Assembly (NCBI RefSeq): GCF_020731285.1
Contig: NZ_JAJFOW010000015.1
Span: 1 to 64,000 of the forward strand
Direction: 5' to 3'
Source: Cohnella baijiui
GTDB lineage: Bacteria > Bacillota > Bacilli > Paenibacillales > Paenibacillaceae
Length of the DNA: 64,000 nucleotides
Made by a program: the position numbers and the translations under genes. The notes beneath the pieces were generated by a model. The model saw nothing but the letters and a program-made list of their open reading frames with translations, did not search any database and had not been told where the DNA came from. Positions 42,760-52,129 of this stretch are shown here, piece after piece (position 1 is the first letter of the stretch; each line of letters begins with the position of its first letter).

Positions 42760-45126
42760 TCAATTTTGCGTCCCGTTCAGCCGGTTTTCTTCCCCGAGCG
42801 TCGCGTTCATGCGGAATTCCTTCGGCGTCATGCCGTACCTCTTTTTGAACAGCGTGATAAAGTAGCTCGCATTGTTAAAGCCGAGATAATCGGCGATCTC
42901 CTTGACGCTGAAGCTGCTGGCGTGGAGCATCTCCCGCGCTTTGTCGAGCCGATATCCGTTGATATAGTCGCCGACGGAGACGTTTAAGTACTGTTTGAAC
43001 AGACGGCCGACGTAGGCCGACGACATTTTGAAATTCGAGGCGACGGATTGCAGGCTCAGGTTGATGTCCAGCGCGTTTTTCTCCACGAATTCCTTGATCG
43101 CGTCGACGACGACCTTGTTCTTGTCTTCCTTCTGCGCTTCCCTATCCGCCAGGCACACCTGCACGAGGAAATGCGCAATCTTCTCCTTCATCTCGGCAAG
43201 CGTGTCGGAGCGGGCGACATGGGTCCCGAGCGTCTGCATCGCGATGGAATTCGAGTGGGCGGCGAACGTCGGCTCGCGAAGCACCTGCCGGACGACCAAC
43301 AGGATTTGCTGAACCGCGAACGTCATCTCGTCGTACGGAAAAGCGGAGATTGCATCGAACCATCTCTGGAGCAGCGTCAGGATCGCCTTGTCCTCTCGGG
43401 CGCGGATCGCCTCGCCCAGCTTTTTCTCCCACTCCGCGGGAATCGAGACGTCCCGGCAGGCCATGTTGCTCTCCACGTCCTCGGGCGCGATGACGGACCC
43501 CGGGCCATACAGCAGTCGGTACATCAGCTGCCGTACCGCCGCCTGGTAGCCGAGGCTGACCGCACCCGGATCGGACACGGGATGATAGACCGCGGCCGAG
43601 AAGGTGCGGCGATAATACCGTCTGCAGGTCCCGACCGCTTCGGCGAGCAGCTTCCGCAGGGCGGCCTGCCCGACTCTCCCGGCCGTCGTGCGGACGATGG
43701 CGACGAGAAACTCGTTCTTCATGTCCACCACCCGGACCGGGAACGACCTTGCGATCGTCTCTTCCGTAATATTGCATGCCGCGAACCGGAACAGATCGTC
43801 CCGGACTTGCGAATGCAGGGCGGGCGGCGAAGGATCCGGCGTCAGCACGGCGACGATCCATTCCGGCTCCGCTTCGTCGCCTTTCGGGAACAAGAGGGGC
43901 CATGCCGTACGGCATTCCAGCAGCTCCTCCTCGGTCAACGATTCGCTGTCGGCCATCCATCGACGCAAGTAATAGTCGTTCACGATTTGCTGATTCCGGT
44001 TTTCCTCCTCGCGGGCGAGCCGGAGCTTGTTCAGCGTGCTCTCGTACACGCCGGAGATGTAGCTCATCTCGTCGTGCGCCGTTTGGGGTCCTCCGGGCAG
44101 CGGAACGAGCGTATTCCGCCTGAACTGGTCGGTCAGCTTGCGGATCGGCTGGTACAGCCGGTTCGCGACCGCGGCGGAGAGCAAGACCGAGATCGCCAGC
44201 GCGAGGCCGATCAGCAGAAAGGAAAGGTCGCGAAAAGACTCCACGCGCCCCATCACCGTGTCGTACGGCAGAATGCTCGCGATTTTCCAATCGTTCACGC
44301 CGACGTTCATCTCGGAGACCAGGTATTTCTCTCCGCCGATCCGGCGGACCTGGAACAGGTCGGACGCGGATCCGGAGAGGAGCGCCGTTCCTCCGCCCGC
44401 CTCCGCCAGCTTTTTCGCGGTTTCGTTGGGATAAGCGAGCGCTTTGCCATCCCGATCGAGCACGACGATGCCGTCCTGGCGGCCGCCGAGGCTGTTCACG
44501 TTGGCGATATTGTCGAACACCCACTGCGGCCGGATATTGACGACGACCGCGTTTGGAGCGGCCCCGTTCGCCGGATGGCTCTCCAGGACGAAAAAGGAGA
44601 ACAAATCGACGTTCGCGTTCCGCTCGTCCGTCTTCATCGGCACGAGTCTTCCCCCGGCCAAGCCGTCGGACTGCCGGAGGCTGCGCAGCGTCATCTCCTC
44701 CAGCTCCTTCAAGTGCGTGCGGGACCATAGGCCGGAGCCTCCGATGTACATGCGTCCTTCAACGCCGTTGTAGACGGCGATCGAATCGACGAAGGAGGTG
44801 GAGTCGGCGACCGAATCGAGCATGCGAAGCGTTTGAAACTTCGTGAAGGCATCCGGCTCCCTGGCGTTCATTAAATAGATAATGCTTTTGTCGAAGCTCG
44901 TCATGATCGCGATATTTTGCACGATTTCGTGCAAATAGTTAATGTTGTATTTGATTTGGGACAGCACTTTCTCGTCGGCATCCCTTTGCGTGTCCAGAAC
45001 GGCGTTTTTGGAGCTGACATAATAGGCGATGGAGAACAGGACGAGCAGACCGACAAAGGAGAGGTTGAAATAAAGAACGATTCGCTGCCAATATTTCCGG
45101 TTTTTGAGCCAGCGCATGATGCCCAT
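42760..45126 (-). CDS. Transmembrane AraC-family regulator (dCache-type sensor)
   Basis: 788 residues. Membrane helix 1 at about 16-38 and helix 2 at about 298-320 flank a large extracellular sensor (Cache-like). A HAMP-like cytoplasmic segment (YQPIRKLTDQFRRNT) and linker follow. The AraC domain is C-terminal (about 680-780): INLSLQSVASNFKMSSAYVG, RLFKQYLNVSVGDYINGYRL, FSVKEIADYLGFNNASYFIT, MTPKEFR. There is no kinase or receiver domain, so signal passes directly through the membrane to the DNA-binding domain. ATG 45126 follows AAAGGGGGG. It probably controls the beta-helix and importer genes at 35009-41910. A two-hairpin element (45377-45475) lies upstream in its orientation. Confidence 0.93.
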   Translation of the reverse strand: MGIMRWLKNRKYWQRIVLYFNLSFVGLLVLFSIAYYVSSKNAVLDTQRDADEKVLSQIKYNINYLHEIVQNIAIMTSFDKSIIYLMNAREPDAFTKFQTLRMLDSVADSTSFVDSIAVYNGVEGRMYIGGSGLWSRTHLKELEEMTLRSLRQSDGLAGGRLVPMKTDERNANVDLFSFFVLESHPANGAAPNAVVVNIRPQWVFDNIANVNSLGGRQDGIVVLDRDGKALAYPNETAKKLAEAGGGTALLSGSASDLFQVRRIGGEKYLVSEMNVGVNDWKIASILPYDTVMGRVESFRDLSFLLIGLALAISVLLSAAVANRLYQPIRKLTDQFRRNTLVPLPGGPQTAHDEMSYISGVYESTLNKLRLAREEENRNQQIVNDYYLRRWMADSESLTEEELLECRTAWPLLFPKGDEAEPEWIVAVLTPDPSPPALHSQVRDDLFRFAACNITEETIARSFPVRVVDMKNEFLVAIVRTTAGRVGQAALRKLLAEAVGTCRRYYRRTFSAAVYHPVSDPGAVSLGYQAAVRQLMYRLLYGPGSVIAPEDVESNMACRDVSIPAEWEKKLGEAIRAREDKAILTLLQRWFDAISAFPYDEMTFAVQQILLVVRQVLREPTFAAHSNSIAMQTLGTHVARSDTLAEMKEKIAHFLVQVCLADREAQKEDKNKVVVDAIKEFVEKNALDINLSLQSVASNFKMSSAYVGRLFKQYLNVSVGDYINGYRLDKAREMLHASSFSVKEIADYLGFNNASYFITLFKKRYGMTPKEFRMNATLGEENRLNGTQN

Positions 45127-45376
45127 CGGAGGAAGCCCCCCTTTCTACTGTAGAAATATCATTTCTGGAATGCGCTTTCCTGTCAATCCGAAAAAATGCG
45201 AATCATATCAAAGTCTAAAGAATGGCCTCATTTTGTTATAGGAAGAGCCCATTCGGGATGGACACGACGGGGTTTCATGATCCGTTAACGGTGATTTTCG
45301 ATGGTTCGTCATCCCTTCGGGCGGCGACTGGAAGGAAAATGCGCAGTGATGTCGAATTTTGTAGAGGTTCTACTGG

Positions 45377-45475
45377 CAAGTAAAAACGGCTTCGCCGTCT
45401 TCCCGGACGGCGAAACGTTTTTATCGGAGGTCATACAGAAATGGATAGGGGTAAAACTTATACATTCTGTATGAC
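45377..45475 (-). repeat. Two-hairpin element, copy 3
   Basis: 99 bp on the minus strand, about 250 bp before the AraC-type regulator start at 45126. Hairpin 2 has a perfect inner helix TTCGCCGTC / GACGGCGAA, where copy 1 has CCGCC / GGCGG: paired changes on both arms. Confidence 0.9.
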
Positions 45476-45522
45476 CAAAGAAAACCACATGCGCATATTG
45501 CTGCCGAAGGAGCACTTCTTCC

Positions 45523-47139
45523 ATGTTCAGAGTTCACAGCCGGTTGGTCTTCAAGCTATCCCTCAGCATCCTCGCTCTGCTGACCCTCCTGTCTTCCGCC
45601 CTCATCGTCGTACAAGTCGGCAACACGAAAAAAGCGAGCGAAGAAGCCATCGGCAACTTCAACATGCATATGGCGGAGGCTTACGCGGGGCAGTTCGATA
45701 CGAAATCGTACGCCGATTTCTTGCAAAATGCCGCAGAGACGGATCTGTACTGGACGATCCGCGAGGAGATGAACCGCTACCGGGAGCGGATCGGCGCGAT
45801 GTACGTGTATACGGTGCGGATCGACGGTGAGAAGAAGCCGATCCTGCTCGTCGACGGGCAGCCGCGGGGTTCGGATTCGGCGTCGCCGATCGGGGAAGTG
45901 ACGGATATGCCGGCCGAGGCGGTCGAGGCGGTTCTGGACGGCAAGCCGGCCAAGACGGGGATCATTCGGAACCCGGAGTACGGCGATTATCTTTCGTCCT
46001 ATGCGCCGCTGCACGATGCGGACGGCAAGGTGATCGGAGCGCTCGGCATCGATACGGACGTCTCGGTGGCGAATACGATTTACCGGGACGTCCTCGGCAA
46101 GAGCGCGCCGCTGTTCGCGTTGATGGGGGGCCTCGCGCTCCTCATTTTCCTGCTGATCGTCTGGTTCCTGTCCCGCGCCTTGAGGCCGCTCGGCACCATC
46201 GTGAAAGGGGCCGAAGCCATTGCCCGCGGGGACCTGGCGGAGGCCAAGATGCATCTGGAGGCCAGGAAGGTGAAGTCCAAGGACGAGATCGGACAGGCTT
46301 ACTCCGCCATGCTGGGCATGGCCGAGCGGCTCGGCGTTACGCTGGGAGACGTGGTCCGGGACATGGCCGTCACGGCGCAGCATCTCGTGCAGTCGACGGG
46401 TCAATTCGGGGCGGAGAGCGAACGGATGGTCGCGATGAACGAGCATCTGGAACGATCCGCCGGTGAGCTCGCGGACGGCGCGAGGCTGCAGCGGATCGGG
46501 GCGGAGGAGAGCGCCAAGTCGATGGGCGAGATCACGGCCGCCATCGGACGGATCGCGCAGGCGTCGGCGTCCGTGACGGAAGCGTCCGGCGAAGCGTTGG
46601 ATTCCGCGGAACGCGGAAAGGACGCCATCGGCTGGCTGCGGGAGCAGGTGGCGTCGATGGCGGAAGCTGCGGGGCAGACGACGGAGTCGGTGCGGGTCCT
46701 GGAGGCCTGCATGCAGGAGATCGAGCCGGCGCTTACAGCCGTCATGGGCATCTCCGATCAGACCAAGCTGCTCGCGCTGAACGCTTCCATCGAAGCGGCG
46801 CGGGCCGGGGAGCATGGAGCGGGCTTCGCCGTTGTCGCCGGCGAGGTGCGCAAGCTGGCAGACGCCTCCGCCGTGACGGTCCGGCGCATCGCGGAGCTGC
46901 TGCTGCAAATCCGGGACGAGTCGGCGAGGATCGGAGAACGGATGCGTCGGGAAGGCCGGGAGATCGGCAAAGGCGAGGAATTGTCCGGCCAAGCGGAGCG
47001 GCTCTTCCGTCTGGCGATGGATCGGTTTGTCCTCGTGAACGGCCAGGTCCAGGAGATTTCCTCCGCTTCGCAAGAAGTATTGGCCGGTTCCGAAGAGGTC
47101 GCCGCATCGGCGGAGCAGATCGCGACCATCTCCACGTAG
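45523..47139 (+). CDS. Methyl-accepting chemotaxis protein, cut short by a nonsense codon
   Basis: 538 residues up to TAG at 47137. Membrane helices at about 10-30 and 196-217 flank an extracellular sensor with a Cache-like core ([20 protein letters not shown] and [20 protein letters not shown]). HAMP follows (about 218-270). The signalling hairpin [20 protein letters not shown] then [19 protein letters not shown] is intact at about 407-450. After the TAG the same frame runs another 45 codons in typical receptor sequence, ending AVGKFKL at 47277. The stop removes the last helical turns, where many receptors carry methylation sites. It may still signal. The TAG could also be a sequencing error. 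ATG 45523 follows AAGGAG. Confidence 0.88.
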   Translation: MFRVHSRLVFKLSLSILALLTLLSSALIVVQVGNTKKASEEAIGNFNMHMAEAYAGQFDTKSYADFLQNAAETDLYWTIREEMNRYRERIGAMYVYTVRIDGEKKPILLVDGQPRGSDSASPIGEVTDMPAEAVEAVLDGKPAKTGIIRNPEYGDYLSSYAPLHDADGKVIGALGIDTDVSVANTIYRDVLGKSAPLFALMGGLALLIFLLIVWFLSRALRPLGTIVKGAEAIARGDLAEAKMHLEARKVKSKDEIGQAYSAMLGMAERLGVTLGDVVRDMAVTAQHLVQSTGQFGAESERMVAMNEHLERSAGELADGARLQRIGAEESAKSMGEITAAIGRIAQASASVTEASGEALDSAERGKDAIGWLREQVASMAEAAGQTTESVRVLEACMQEIEPALTAVMGISDQTKLLALNASIEAARAGEHGAGFAVVAGEVRKLADASAVTVRRIAELLLQIRDESARIGERMRREGREIGKGEELSGQAERLFRLAMDRFVLVNGQVQEISSASQEVLAGSEEVAASAEQIATIST

Positions 47140-47277
47140 GCGGAGGATCGCTCGGAAGCGCTGCGCGACATGTCGGCGCAGCAGCTCGAGGCGGCCAAGC
47201 GAATCGCCGAGGCGACCGAACAGCTGCGGGAACGGAGCGCGAGCCTGGAGTCGGCGGTCGGGAAGTTCAAGCTGTAG
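47140..47277 (+). pseudogene. In-frame tail of the chemoreceptor after a TAG stop
   Basis: From 47140 the receptor frame continues AEDRSEALRDMSAQQLEAAK, then RIAEATEQLRERSASLESAV and GKFKL, ending at TAG 47275-47277. This is the normal coiled-coil C-terminus of such receptors. A single-base change (for example CAG or GAG to TAG) explains the break. Confidence 0.85.
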
Positions 47278-47321
47278 GGCTGGAACGGCGGTCGCATCCG
47301 CAAATCGCGTCTTTCTACGGC

Positions 47322-47349
47322 AAAAACCCGCTCCTAGAGCGGGTTTTTG
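47322..47349. terminator. Bidirectional terminator
   Basis: AAAAACCCGCTC pairs with GAGCGGGTTTTT with a short CTA loop. It ends the chemoreceptor gene and, on the other strand, the glycosyltransferase gene. Confidence 0.92.
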
Positions 47350-47383
47350 CATGATCGAGAAGGAGCGTTGGAGACGGGACCCG

Positions 47384-48535
47384 TTACTTCGTCAACCTCT
47401 CGGATCTCGCCAGCATATCGCGCAACAAGTGGGCGACAGGGCTTTTCCTGTACCTTGCTTTCCTTTGGATCCATCGCAGCGATCTTTGATAGACGTGTGC
47501 CGGCTTTTGCTGATAGAACTGTCGCGCGGCAAGTCTTAATGTCCTTCTGAGCAGCCTGGCCGTCGAGCGCGTGGATTTGGAACGGATGCCTCTGCGCAAT
47601 ACGCGCAGGGTTGTCTTGTAGGCGATGAGATTCTCGGAAGGCTGCAGGAGGGCGAACAAGTTCAATGCCGGGTCCTTGAATCCGTGGGATCGGTACAAGA
47701 TTTTCACGTTCTCGTCGTTGATCAGAGTTCCTCTCAAGTGGGCGGGATGCTCCTGGTGATAGCCGACGACCGCTTTGATGCAACGAAACGGAATCTTCAA
47801 GCGATGCAGCCGATAGCCCAGGTCCCAATCCTCGAGTCCGTAAAGTACGAACTGTTCGTTGAATCCGCCGATTCGCTGCAGTTGACTGCGTCTGATCGCT
47901 ACGCATCGCGTCACGAACTGCATCCAAGGAGCGACATCCGTTCGAGCGACTTGGTCGATCATTTCCGCGGGCATTTTCGAGGGAATGACGACTTTGGATA
48001 AGGCGCCCGTCTGGTGAAGAAGATCTTCAGGCGTAATCAGAGGTACGATCTCGGTTGCGGTTTCGAGAGCGGGATTCCACACTCCGGATGGGGTAAGGAT
48101 TTGGCGGCAAAGTTCCTTTTCCTCCGGTGAATAGTCGGGATAATAATGCGTATATGCGCTGTCCCACGAGTAGGGGATGCCTGAGATCACCGCTCTGGGA
48201 TATTTGCGGTTATAGCGGCTTACGATGTCTATGAATTCGGGCAGTACCAAAAAGTCGGCATCGCAAAAAATAATGTACATCCCTGTCGCATGGCGCAGCC
48301 CTAAATTCCGAACGGCAGACCGGCCGCGCTGTTCCGAGTGGGCTACATAGCGAAGAGGATAAGAGGCTTGGAAGCCTTCGACCAATTGCCTCGTCCCGTC
48401 CGTAGAACCGTCATCGGCCACGATTACTTCGAATCGATCCTTCGGATACGTTTGGGTGTTAAAGGAAACGAGCGTGAGCAGCAGCTGGTGGGCGCGATTG
48501 AAGGTCGGGATGATGATGCTGTAGCGGATGGCCAA
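47384..48535 (-). CDS. Family 2 glycosyltransferase
   Basis: 383 residues. RYSIIIPTFNRAHQLLLTLV at the start, VIVADDGSTDGTRQLVEGF with the UDP-binding acidic pair, the RGRSAVRNLGLRHATG stretch, and the DXD motif in IIFCDADFLVLPEF are the GT-A core. The second acidic site GLEDWDLGYRLHRLK (ED/EDWDLG) is the base region of GT2 inverting enzymes. A basic C-terminal tail of about 100 residues follows. The TTG start at 48535 follows GGAGAG. It lies upstream of nothing in its direction except a terminator; an SGNH esterase and a sulfatase are on the same strand. A role in surface glycan synthesis is likely. Confidence 0.9.
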   Translation of the reverse strand: MAIRYSIIIPTFNRAHQLLLTLVSFNTQTYPKDRFEVIVADDGSTDGTRQLVEGFQASYPLRYVAHSEQRGRSAVRNLGLRHATGMYIIFCDADFLVLPEFIDIVSRYNRKYPRAVISGIPYSWDSAYTHYYPDYSPEEKELCRQILTPSGVWNPALETATEIVPLITPEDLLHQTGALSKVVIPSKMPAEMIDQVARTDVAPWMQFVTRCVAIRRSQLQRIGGFNEQFVLYGLEDWDLGYRLHRLKIPFRCIKAVVGYHQEHPAHLRGTLINDENVKILYRSHGFKDPALNLFALLQPSENLIAYKTTLRVLRRGIRSKSTRSTARLLRRTLRLAARQFYQQKPAHVYQRSLRWIQRKARYRKSPVAHLLRDMLARSERLTK

Positions 48536-48673
48536 TGCAATCTCTCCATTCCTTTTATTGGGGATGCTTGAGGAATAGCTGTCATGACAACATATTCAGC
48601 GGCGCCGAGACGGACTGGTCGAACGTCCTTCATCGGAAATGATTAAATGGAAAAAGCATCATCGCGGCTCGTG

Positions 48674-49330
48674 CTAGCTCTTGTTCCCCGGATTCGCCAT
48701 CAAAGGCAGAAGTCCTTGCGCGATCACACGATGGCCGAGATCGTTGGGGTGAACGGGCAGCGATCCGCCTTGCGCATCCTCCAGCCGTCCCGAGCGATAT
48801 CCGGCAATCAGCTCCGGCTGCCGGCCTTCGAACCAGCGATGGGTGGGCGCCAGGGCGACGCGATGCTGCCCGGCCGCCTGCTGGGTCACGCTGTTGAGCG
48901 CAGCGATGGCCTCCGCGGCGATGGCGCTTTTGGGAAAAGGATTGTATTGCGTGCATAAGACGATCGGCGTCGGGCTGACGCTTCGAATCCATTTGAGGAT
49001 CACGGACAGGTCCCGTTGGTAACGGGCCAGCGTGTCCGGGATGACGCGTTTGTCAGCCCCGCCGAGCATCGATAACCCTGCGAGAACCAGATTGTCAGCG
49101 CCGATCCAAATGCTTGTCGCGGTTGAATTTCGAAGCCGTATCGGGTCGATATCCCCCAAGGCGCGAAGCAGATCCGTACTCGTCCACCCGGAGCGGGCCA
49201 CCACCTGCGAACAGGCGCGTTTGCGCCGGGAACGCAGCATGCCGGCCAGCTGCCGCGGATAGGCATGCGCCGGACAAGTTGCGCCCACGCCGCGAGTGAT
49301 GGAGTCTCCCAACGCTGTGTACACGAACAT
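48674..49330 (-). CDS. SGNH/GDSL hydrolase
   Basis: 218 residues. Block I is YTALGDSITRGVG, with Ser in GDSIT. Block III-like IWIGADNLVLAG carries the Asn. Block V is SLPVHPNDLGHRVIA; the His is present, but the residue three before it is Leu, where most members have Asp. Catalysis may use another acid or be weak. There is no signal peptide, so it is probably cytoplasmic. ATG 49330 follows GAGGAG. It may deacylate a glycan or glycolipid precursor; its neighbours are a glycosyltransferase and a sulfatase. Confidence 0.85.
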   Translation of the reverse strand: MFVYTALGDSITRGVGATCPAHAYPRQLAGMLRSRRKRACSQVVARSGWTSTDLLRALGDIDPIRLRNSTATSIWIGADNLVLAGLSMLGGADKRVIPDTLARYQRDLSVILKWIRSVSPTPIVLCTQYNPFPKSAIAAEAIAALNSVTQQAAGQHRVALAPTHRWFEGRQPELIAGYRSGRLEDAQGGSLPVHPNDLGHRVIAQGLLPLMANPGNKS

Positions 49331-49513
49331 TTTGAATACTCCTCGTTTGTCAGTCGTCGCGGTTTCGTTCCGGAATTTCGCGTTTTCTCATAGACGGTTG
49401 CTTCATCTTATGGATGATGGCGGCTTCCGGCTTGTGCCTTCATACAGCTTCAGGACAATTCCGCTTGCCGTCGAACCTCTCCTGAGGACAATCGCGCAAC
49501 GGACCGGAACAAA

Positions 49514-49547
49514 CGACAAAGAGCCCCGAGGGCAGGGCTCTTTGTCG
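49514..49547. terminator. Hairpin after the sulfatase gene
   Basis: CGACAAAGAGCCC pairs with GGGCTCTTTGTCG. It lies just past the minus-strand sulfatase stop; T-runs are short on both sides. Confidence 0.7.
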
Positions 49548-49560
49548 TGCGATGGGCGGG

Positions 49561-51306
49561 TCACGTCCGAACCGGATACAGGCGCTTCTGCCTGCGCTGT
49601 TCCTCGAGCAGCCGCAGCATCCAGGCCTGAATGCCGCGAGTCTCCTCCGTGGCATAGGCGGGAAAGGCGAGATTTCGCGCCTCCGTCGGGTCGGCCGTCA
49701 AGTTGTACAGCTCGTATTCGTCGGGCGCCGGCCGGATTTTGATCGGAGTGCCGCCGTGCTGTCCGTAGCCTCTTCCGGACGAACCCGCCGGGACGTCCCG
49801 AAAGCCGGGCTCCGACCAGAACCGGCTGTCGTCGAAGTAGCGGGAGAGCTTCCAAATCTCATCATTGTCGTCCCGGTAAAGCGCGACGAGGACGGTCTCG
49901 ATATGGTTCGGCTGCGCGACGGATGGATAGGGCTGACCCCAAGCGTTCACCTGATGTTGGCCGCGGGTGACATCGTCGTCGGTCATGAAGTAGACGGGCG
50001 CGTCGGCCGGCGCGGCGGATGTCGGTTCCCGGAGGAAGGGTGACAAGTCGCGGCCGACCAACGGGCGCGCTTCGCTGAAGCGGTCTTGCAGATTGCGCAG
50101 AAGCTCGGCCATATCGAGATTCGCCAGCCCCAGCATCGTAGGCAGCAGATCGACGTGGCTCGTCAGGCGTTGCACCTCTATCGGCGCCGGGAAGAGCAGC
50201 CGGTTGTGAATGAGCAGCGGGACGTGCAGGAATTCCTCGTAGGCGCAGTACCACTTTTGATGCAGATTGCCATGCGAGCCGAGCAGATCCCCATGATCGG
50301 ACGTGAAGATCACGACCGTATCGTCATAGAACGAAGAACGGATGAGCGCTTCGAGCACGCGCTGCATTTGCACATCGGCGTTTTTCTGCAATTGATAGTA
50401 AAGCCGACGGTAAAACGGCTCGTCGCTGATCGGTTGCAAGGCGACCGGATACAGATCCCGATAGCTCGCCTGACATCCCGGTTTGGTGTGGAGCGCCTCG
50501 TGGCGGGTCGGCGGAGGGGCGACGTCCGGCATCGGCTCCGTCTCGAACTTGAAGACCGGCAGCCGCGCGGTCAGGTCGCCGTACAGAACGATGTCGTGCG
50601 GATTCAGGAAGGAGGCGACGATGAGCCAAGGCTGGACGTTCTCGCCCCGATCCCGCAATTGATCGAGGGAGGCGATCAGGTCGGCCGCTTCCGCGCCGTA
50701 CACGACATCTCTGCCACTCAGGCCGACCGCCGCGGAGGAGGCGGAGTTGCGGGGATTTTTCCCGATCGGGTCCGGGCCGATCCAGCCGCCGAAGCCGAAG
50801 GCGTTCAGCCGGTCGGCACCCGCGTAGAGCCGCTCCAGCTCCGGGTCCGGGACACCGGTCAACGGATGATAGCTGGGCACGCTCCGATGGGTGCCGGGCG
50901 TGACGATGTCCGCGTTGGAAATATGCCATTTGCCGCGATAGTGCGTCCGGTATCCCGCCGCGCGAAAATAATCCCCCATCGTCGGCACCGTGGCGGGATC
51001 CAGCCAATGCATGTCGGAGTCGAAAGATTCTTTGGCGACCCCGACCGTCTGGCTGACGCCGTGAAGAGAGGGATAATGGCCGGTGAACAGCGTCGCCCGG
51101 CTCGGGCAGCACGCCGTGCTCCCGATATAGTGTCTGTGGAACTCCGCGCTATGACGCCGAAGCAGCTCCTGAGCGGGAAGATTCCGTCCGCGCCACGCTC
51201 GGATCTCCGGGCTCTCGTAGACGGGAGGGTACCGCTCCTCATCCGCGAGCAGGACAAGGAAATTGGGCCGAGCCGGCAAGGGGGACGGACCAGACGAATC
51301 GTTCAT
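49561..51306 (-). CDS. Type I sulfatase / alkaline-phosphatase-like hydrolase
   Basis: About 581 residues. The sulfatase signature reads TACCPSRATLFTG, where the first Cys of the CxPSR motif would be converted to formylglycine. PNFLVLLADEERY gives the N-terminal metal-binding Asp; VVIFTSDHGDLLGSHGNLHQ gives the second metal-ligand cluster; YRGKWHISNAD contains the conserved Lys/His. Length and motifs fit choline-sulfatase or aryl-sulfatase relatives. ATG 51306 has AAGG upstream with ten-base spacing. No signal peptide is visible, so it probably acts in the cytoplasm. No formylglycine-generating enzyme is encoded nearby. Confidence 0.92.
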   Translation of the reverse strand: MNDSSGPSPLPARPNFLVLLADEERYPPVYESPEIRAWRGRNLPAQELLRRHSAEFHRHYIGSTACCPSRATLFTGHYPSLHGVSQTVGVAKESFDSDMHWLDPATVPTMGDYFRAAGYRTHYRGKWHISNADIVTPGTHRSVPSYHPLTGVPDPELERLYAGADRLNAFGFGGWIGPDPIGKNPRNSASSAAVGLSGRDVVYGAEAADLIASLDQLRDRGENVQPWLIVASFLNPHDIVLYGDLTARLPVFKFETEPMPDVAPPPTRHEALHTKPGCQASYRDLYPVALQPISDEPFYRRLYYQLQKNADVQMQRVLEALIRSSFYDDTVVIFTSDHGDLLGSHGNLHQKWYCAYEEFLHVPLLIHNRLLFPAPIEVQRLTSHVDLLPTMLGLANLDMAELLRNLQDRFSEARPLVGRDLSPFLREPTSAAPADAPVYFMTDDDVTRGQHQVNAWGQPYPSVAQPNHIETVLVALYRDDNDEIWKLSRYFDDSRFWSEPGFRDVPAGSSGRGYGQHGGTPIKIRPAPDEYELYNLTADPTEARNLAFPAYATEETRGIQAWMLRLLEEQRRQKRLYPVRT

Positions 51307-51487
51307 GGCGCACACACCTTCGGTCAGATTCTTGTTTTAGCGTATGTGGCGAAGCCGGGGAAAAGTAGCGCGGCTAGTCGAAGCCTCCATGTTATGTAGA
51401 ACCCTGTCTAGGAGGCGAGGTTGGGATTGTTTGGGCCAGCCTTTCGAACCTCAACAGCCTAGCTCGTCCGACTTGGGCGTAAAAAGT

Positions 51488-51524
51488 AAAAAAAAGATCC
51501 CGCTCTATGAACAGCGGAGATCTT
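51488..51524 (-). terminator. Terminator after the small basic/aromatic gene
   Basis: On the minus strand AAGATCTCCGCT pairs with AGCGGGATCTT, followed by eight T residues, 17 bp beyond the stop at 51541. Confidence 0.85.
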
Positions 51525-51540
51525 GGTTTGATGCGAGCGA

Positions 51541-51786
51541 TTAGAAGAAGTCTCTTCTAAAGAAAAAAGGCGACTCGAAAAATTCGAATGGCTCAAACCG
51601 CTCGAACGGCTCGAAGCGCTCGAATCCAAACGGGAAAAATGCTTTTGTGCGCACGGATTTTACGGATTTGCTTTTTGCTTTTGTTTGAACCGGTTTTACG
51701 ATTTTTTTCGCGCCGGCACGGTTGTTTCTCCGATTACCGTTTGCATGAACGGATTTGGTTTTGAGTTGCTTTTTCGGAGCTGCCAT
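51541..51786 (-). CDS. Small Lys-rich protein with aromatic Phe-Glu repeat tail
   Basis: 81 residues. The first 50 are very basic (KKQLKTKSVHANGNRRNNRA, KKIVKPVQTKAKSKSVKSV). The last 30 are dominated by Phe, Glu and Arg in a repeating pattern (FGFERFEPFERFEPFEFFE, then SPFFFRRDFF). ATG 51786 follows AGGAGGTGAGCC, a perfect ribosome site, and a strong terminator follows, so it is expressed. I know no family for it. The composition resembles spore-coat or condensate-forming proteins; the YjcZ-like gene just upstream on the same strand supports a sporulation link, but this is inference. Confidence 0.8.
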   Translation of the reverse strand: MAAPKKQLKTKSVHANGNRRNNRAGAKKIVKPVQTKAKSKSVKSVRTKAFFPFGFERFEPFERFEPFEFFESPFFFRRDFF

Positions 51787-51837
51787 AGGCTCACCTCCTA
51801 TCTACATATTTGCGGTGCGGGCCGTCAAAAAGGGGGC

Positions 51838-51912
51838 TCAATAACGGACGATGGAACGCAAAATGATGACCAACAGGATGAAGAGGACAAGAACGATTGC
51901 GGCTGCATGCAT
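51838..51912 (-). CDS. Tiny YjcZ-like transmembrane protein
   Basis: Only 24 residues: MHAAAIVLVLFILLVIILRS then IVRY. This single hydrophobic helix matches the tiny sporulation-associated YjcZ-type membrane proteins of Bacillales. ATG 51912 follows AGGTGGTGAG, a strong ribosome site. It lies 51 bp upstream of the Lys-rich small gene on the same strand and is probably co-transcribed with it. The sequence is too short for certainty, but the composition and ribosome site are convincing. Confidence 0.7.
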   Translation of the reverse strand: MHAAAIVLVLFILLVIILRSIVRY

Positions 51913-52129
51913 GCAACTCACCACCTGTCAAGTAAAAGTAAATATTTCATTCTTAACTTATGAGTAGATCATGATATGGCCAGTCCAAAAGCACAGATCC
52001 TCCAAAAATCCACATTTGTACAACCTACACCCGCGAACCCCGGCGAACGAAATTCTCTCCTTTGATAGTTGAAGAATATAAAAGAGGTGGTAGTTTTCCT
52101 TTATAATCAGGACAAAGGAGGCGATCTGC

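Noticed and set aside
43048..44730. 560-codon plus-strand and 528-codon minus-strand alternative frames
   Set aside because: Both are shadows of the AraC-type regulator at 42760-45126, with low-complexity Arg-rich composition.
45556..47352. 598-codon open frame on the minus strand
   Set aside because: It lies entirely opposite the chemoreceptor gene, is rich in Arg/Pro/His as expected from an antisense frame of GC-rich DNA, and has no ribosome site or recognisable domain.
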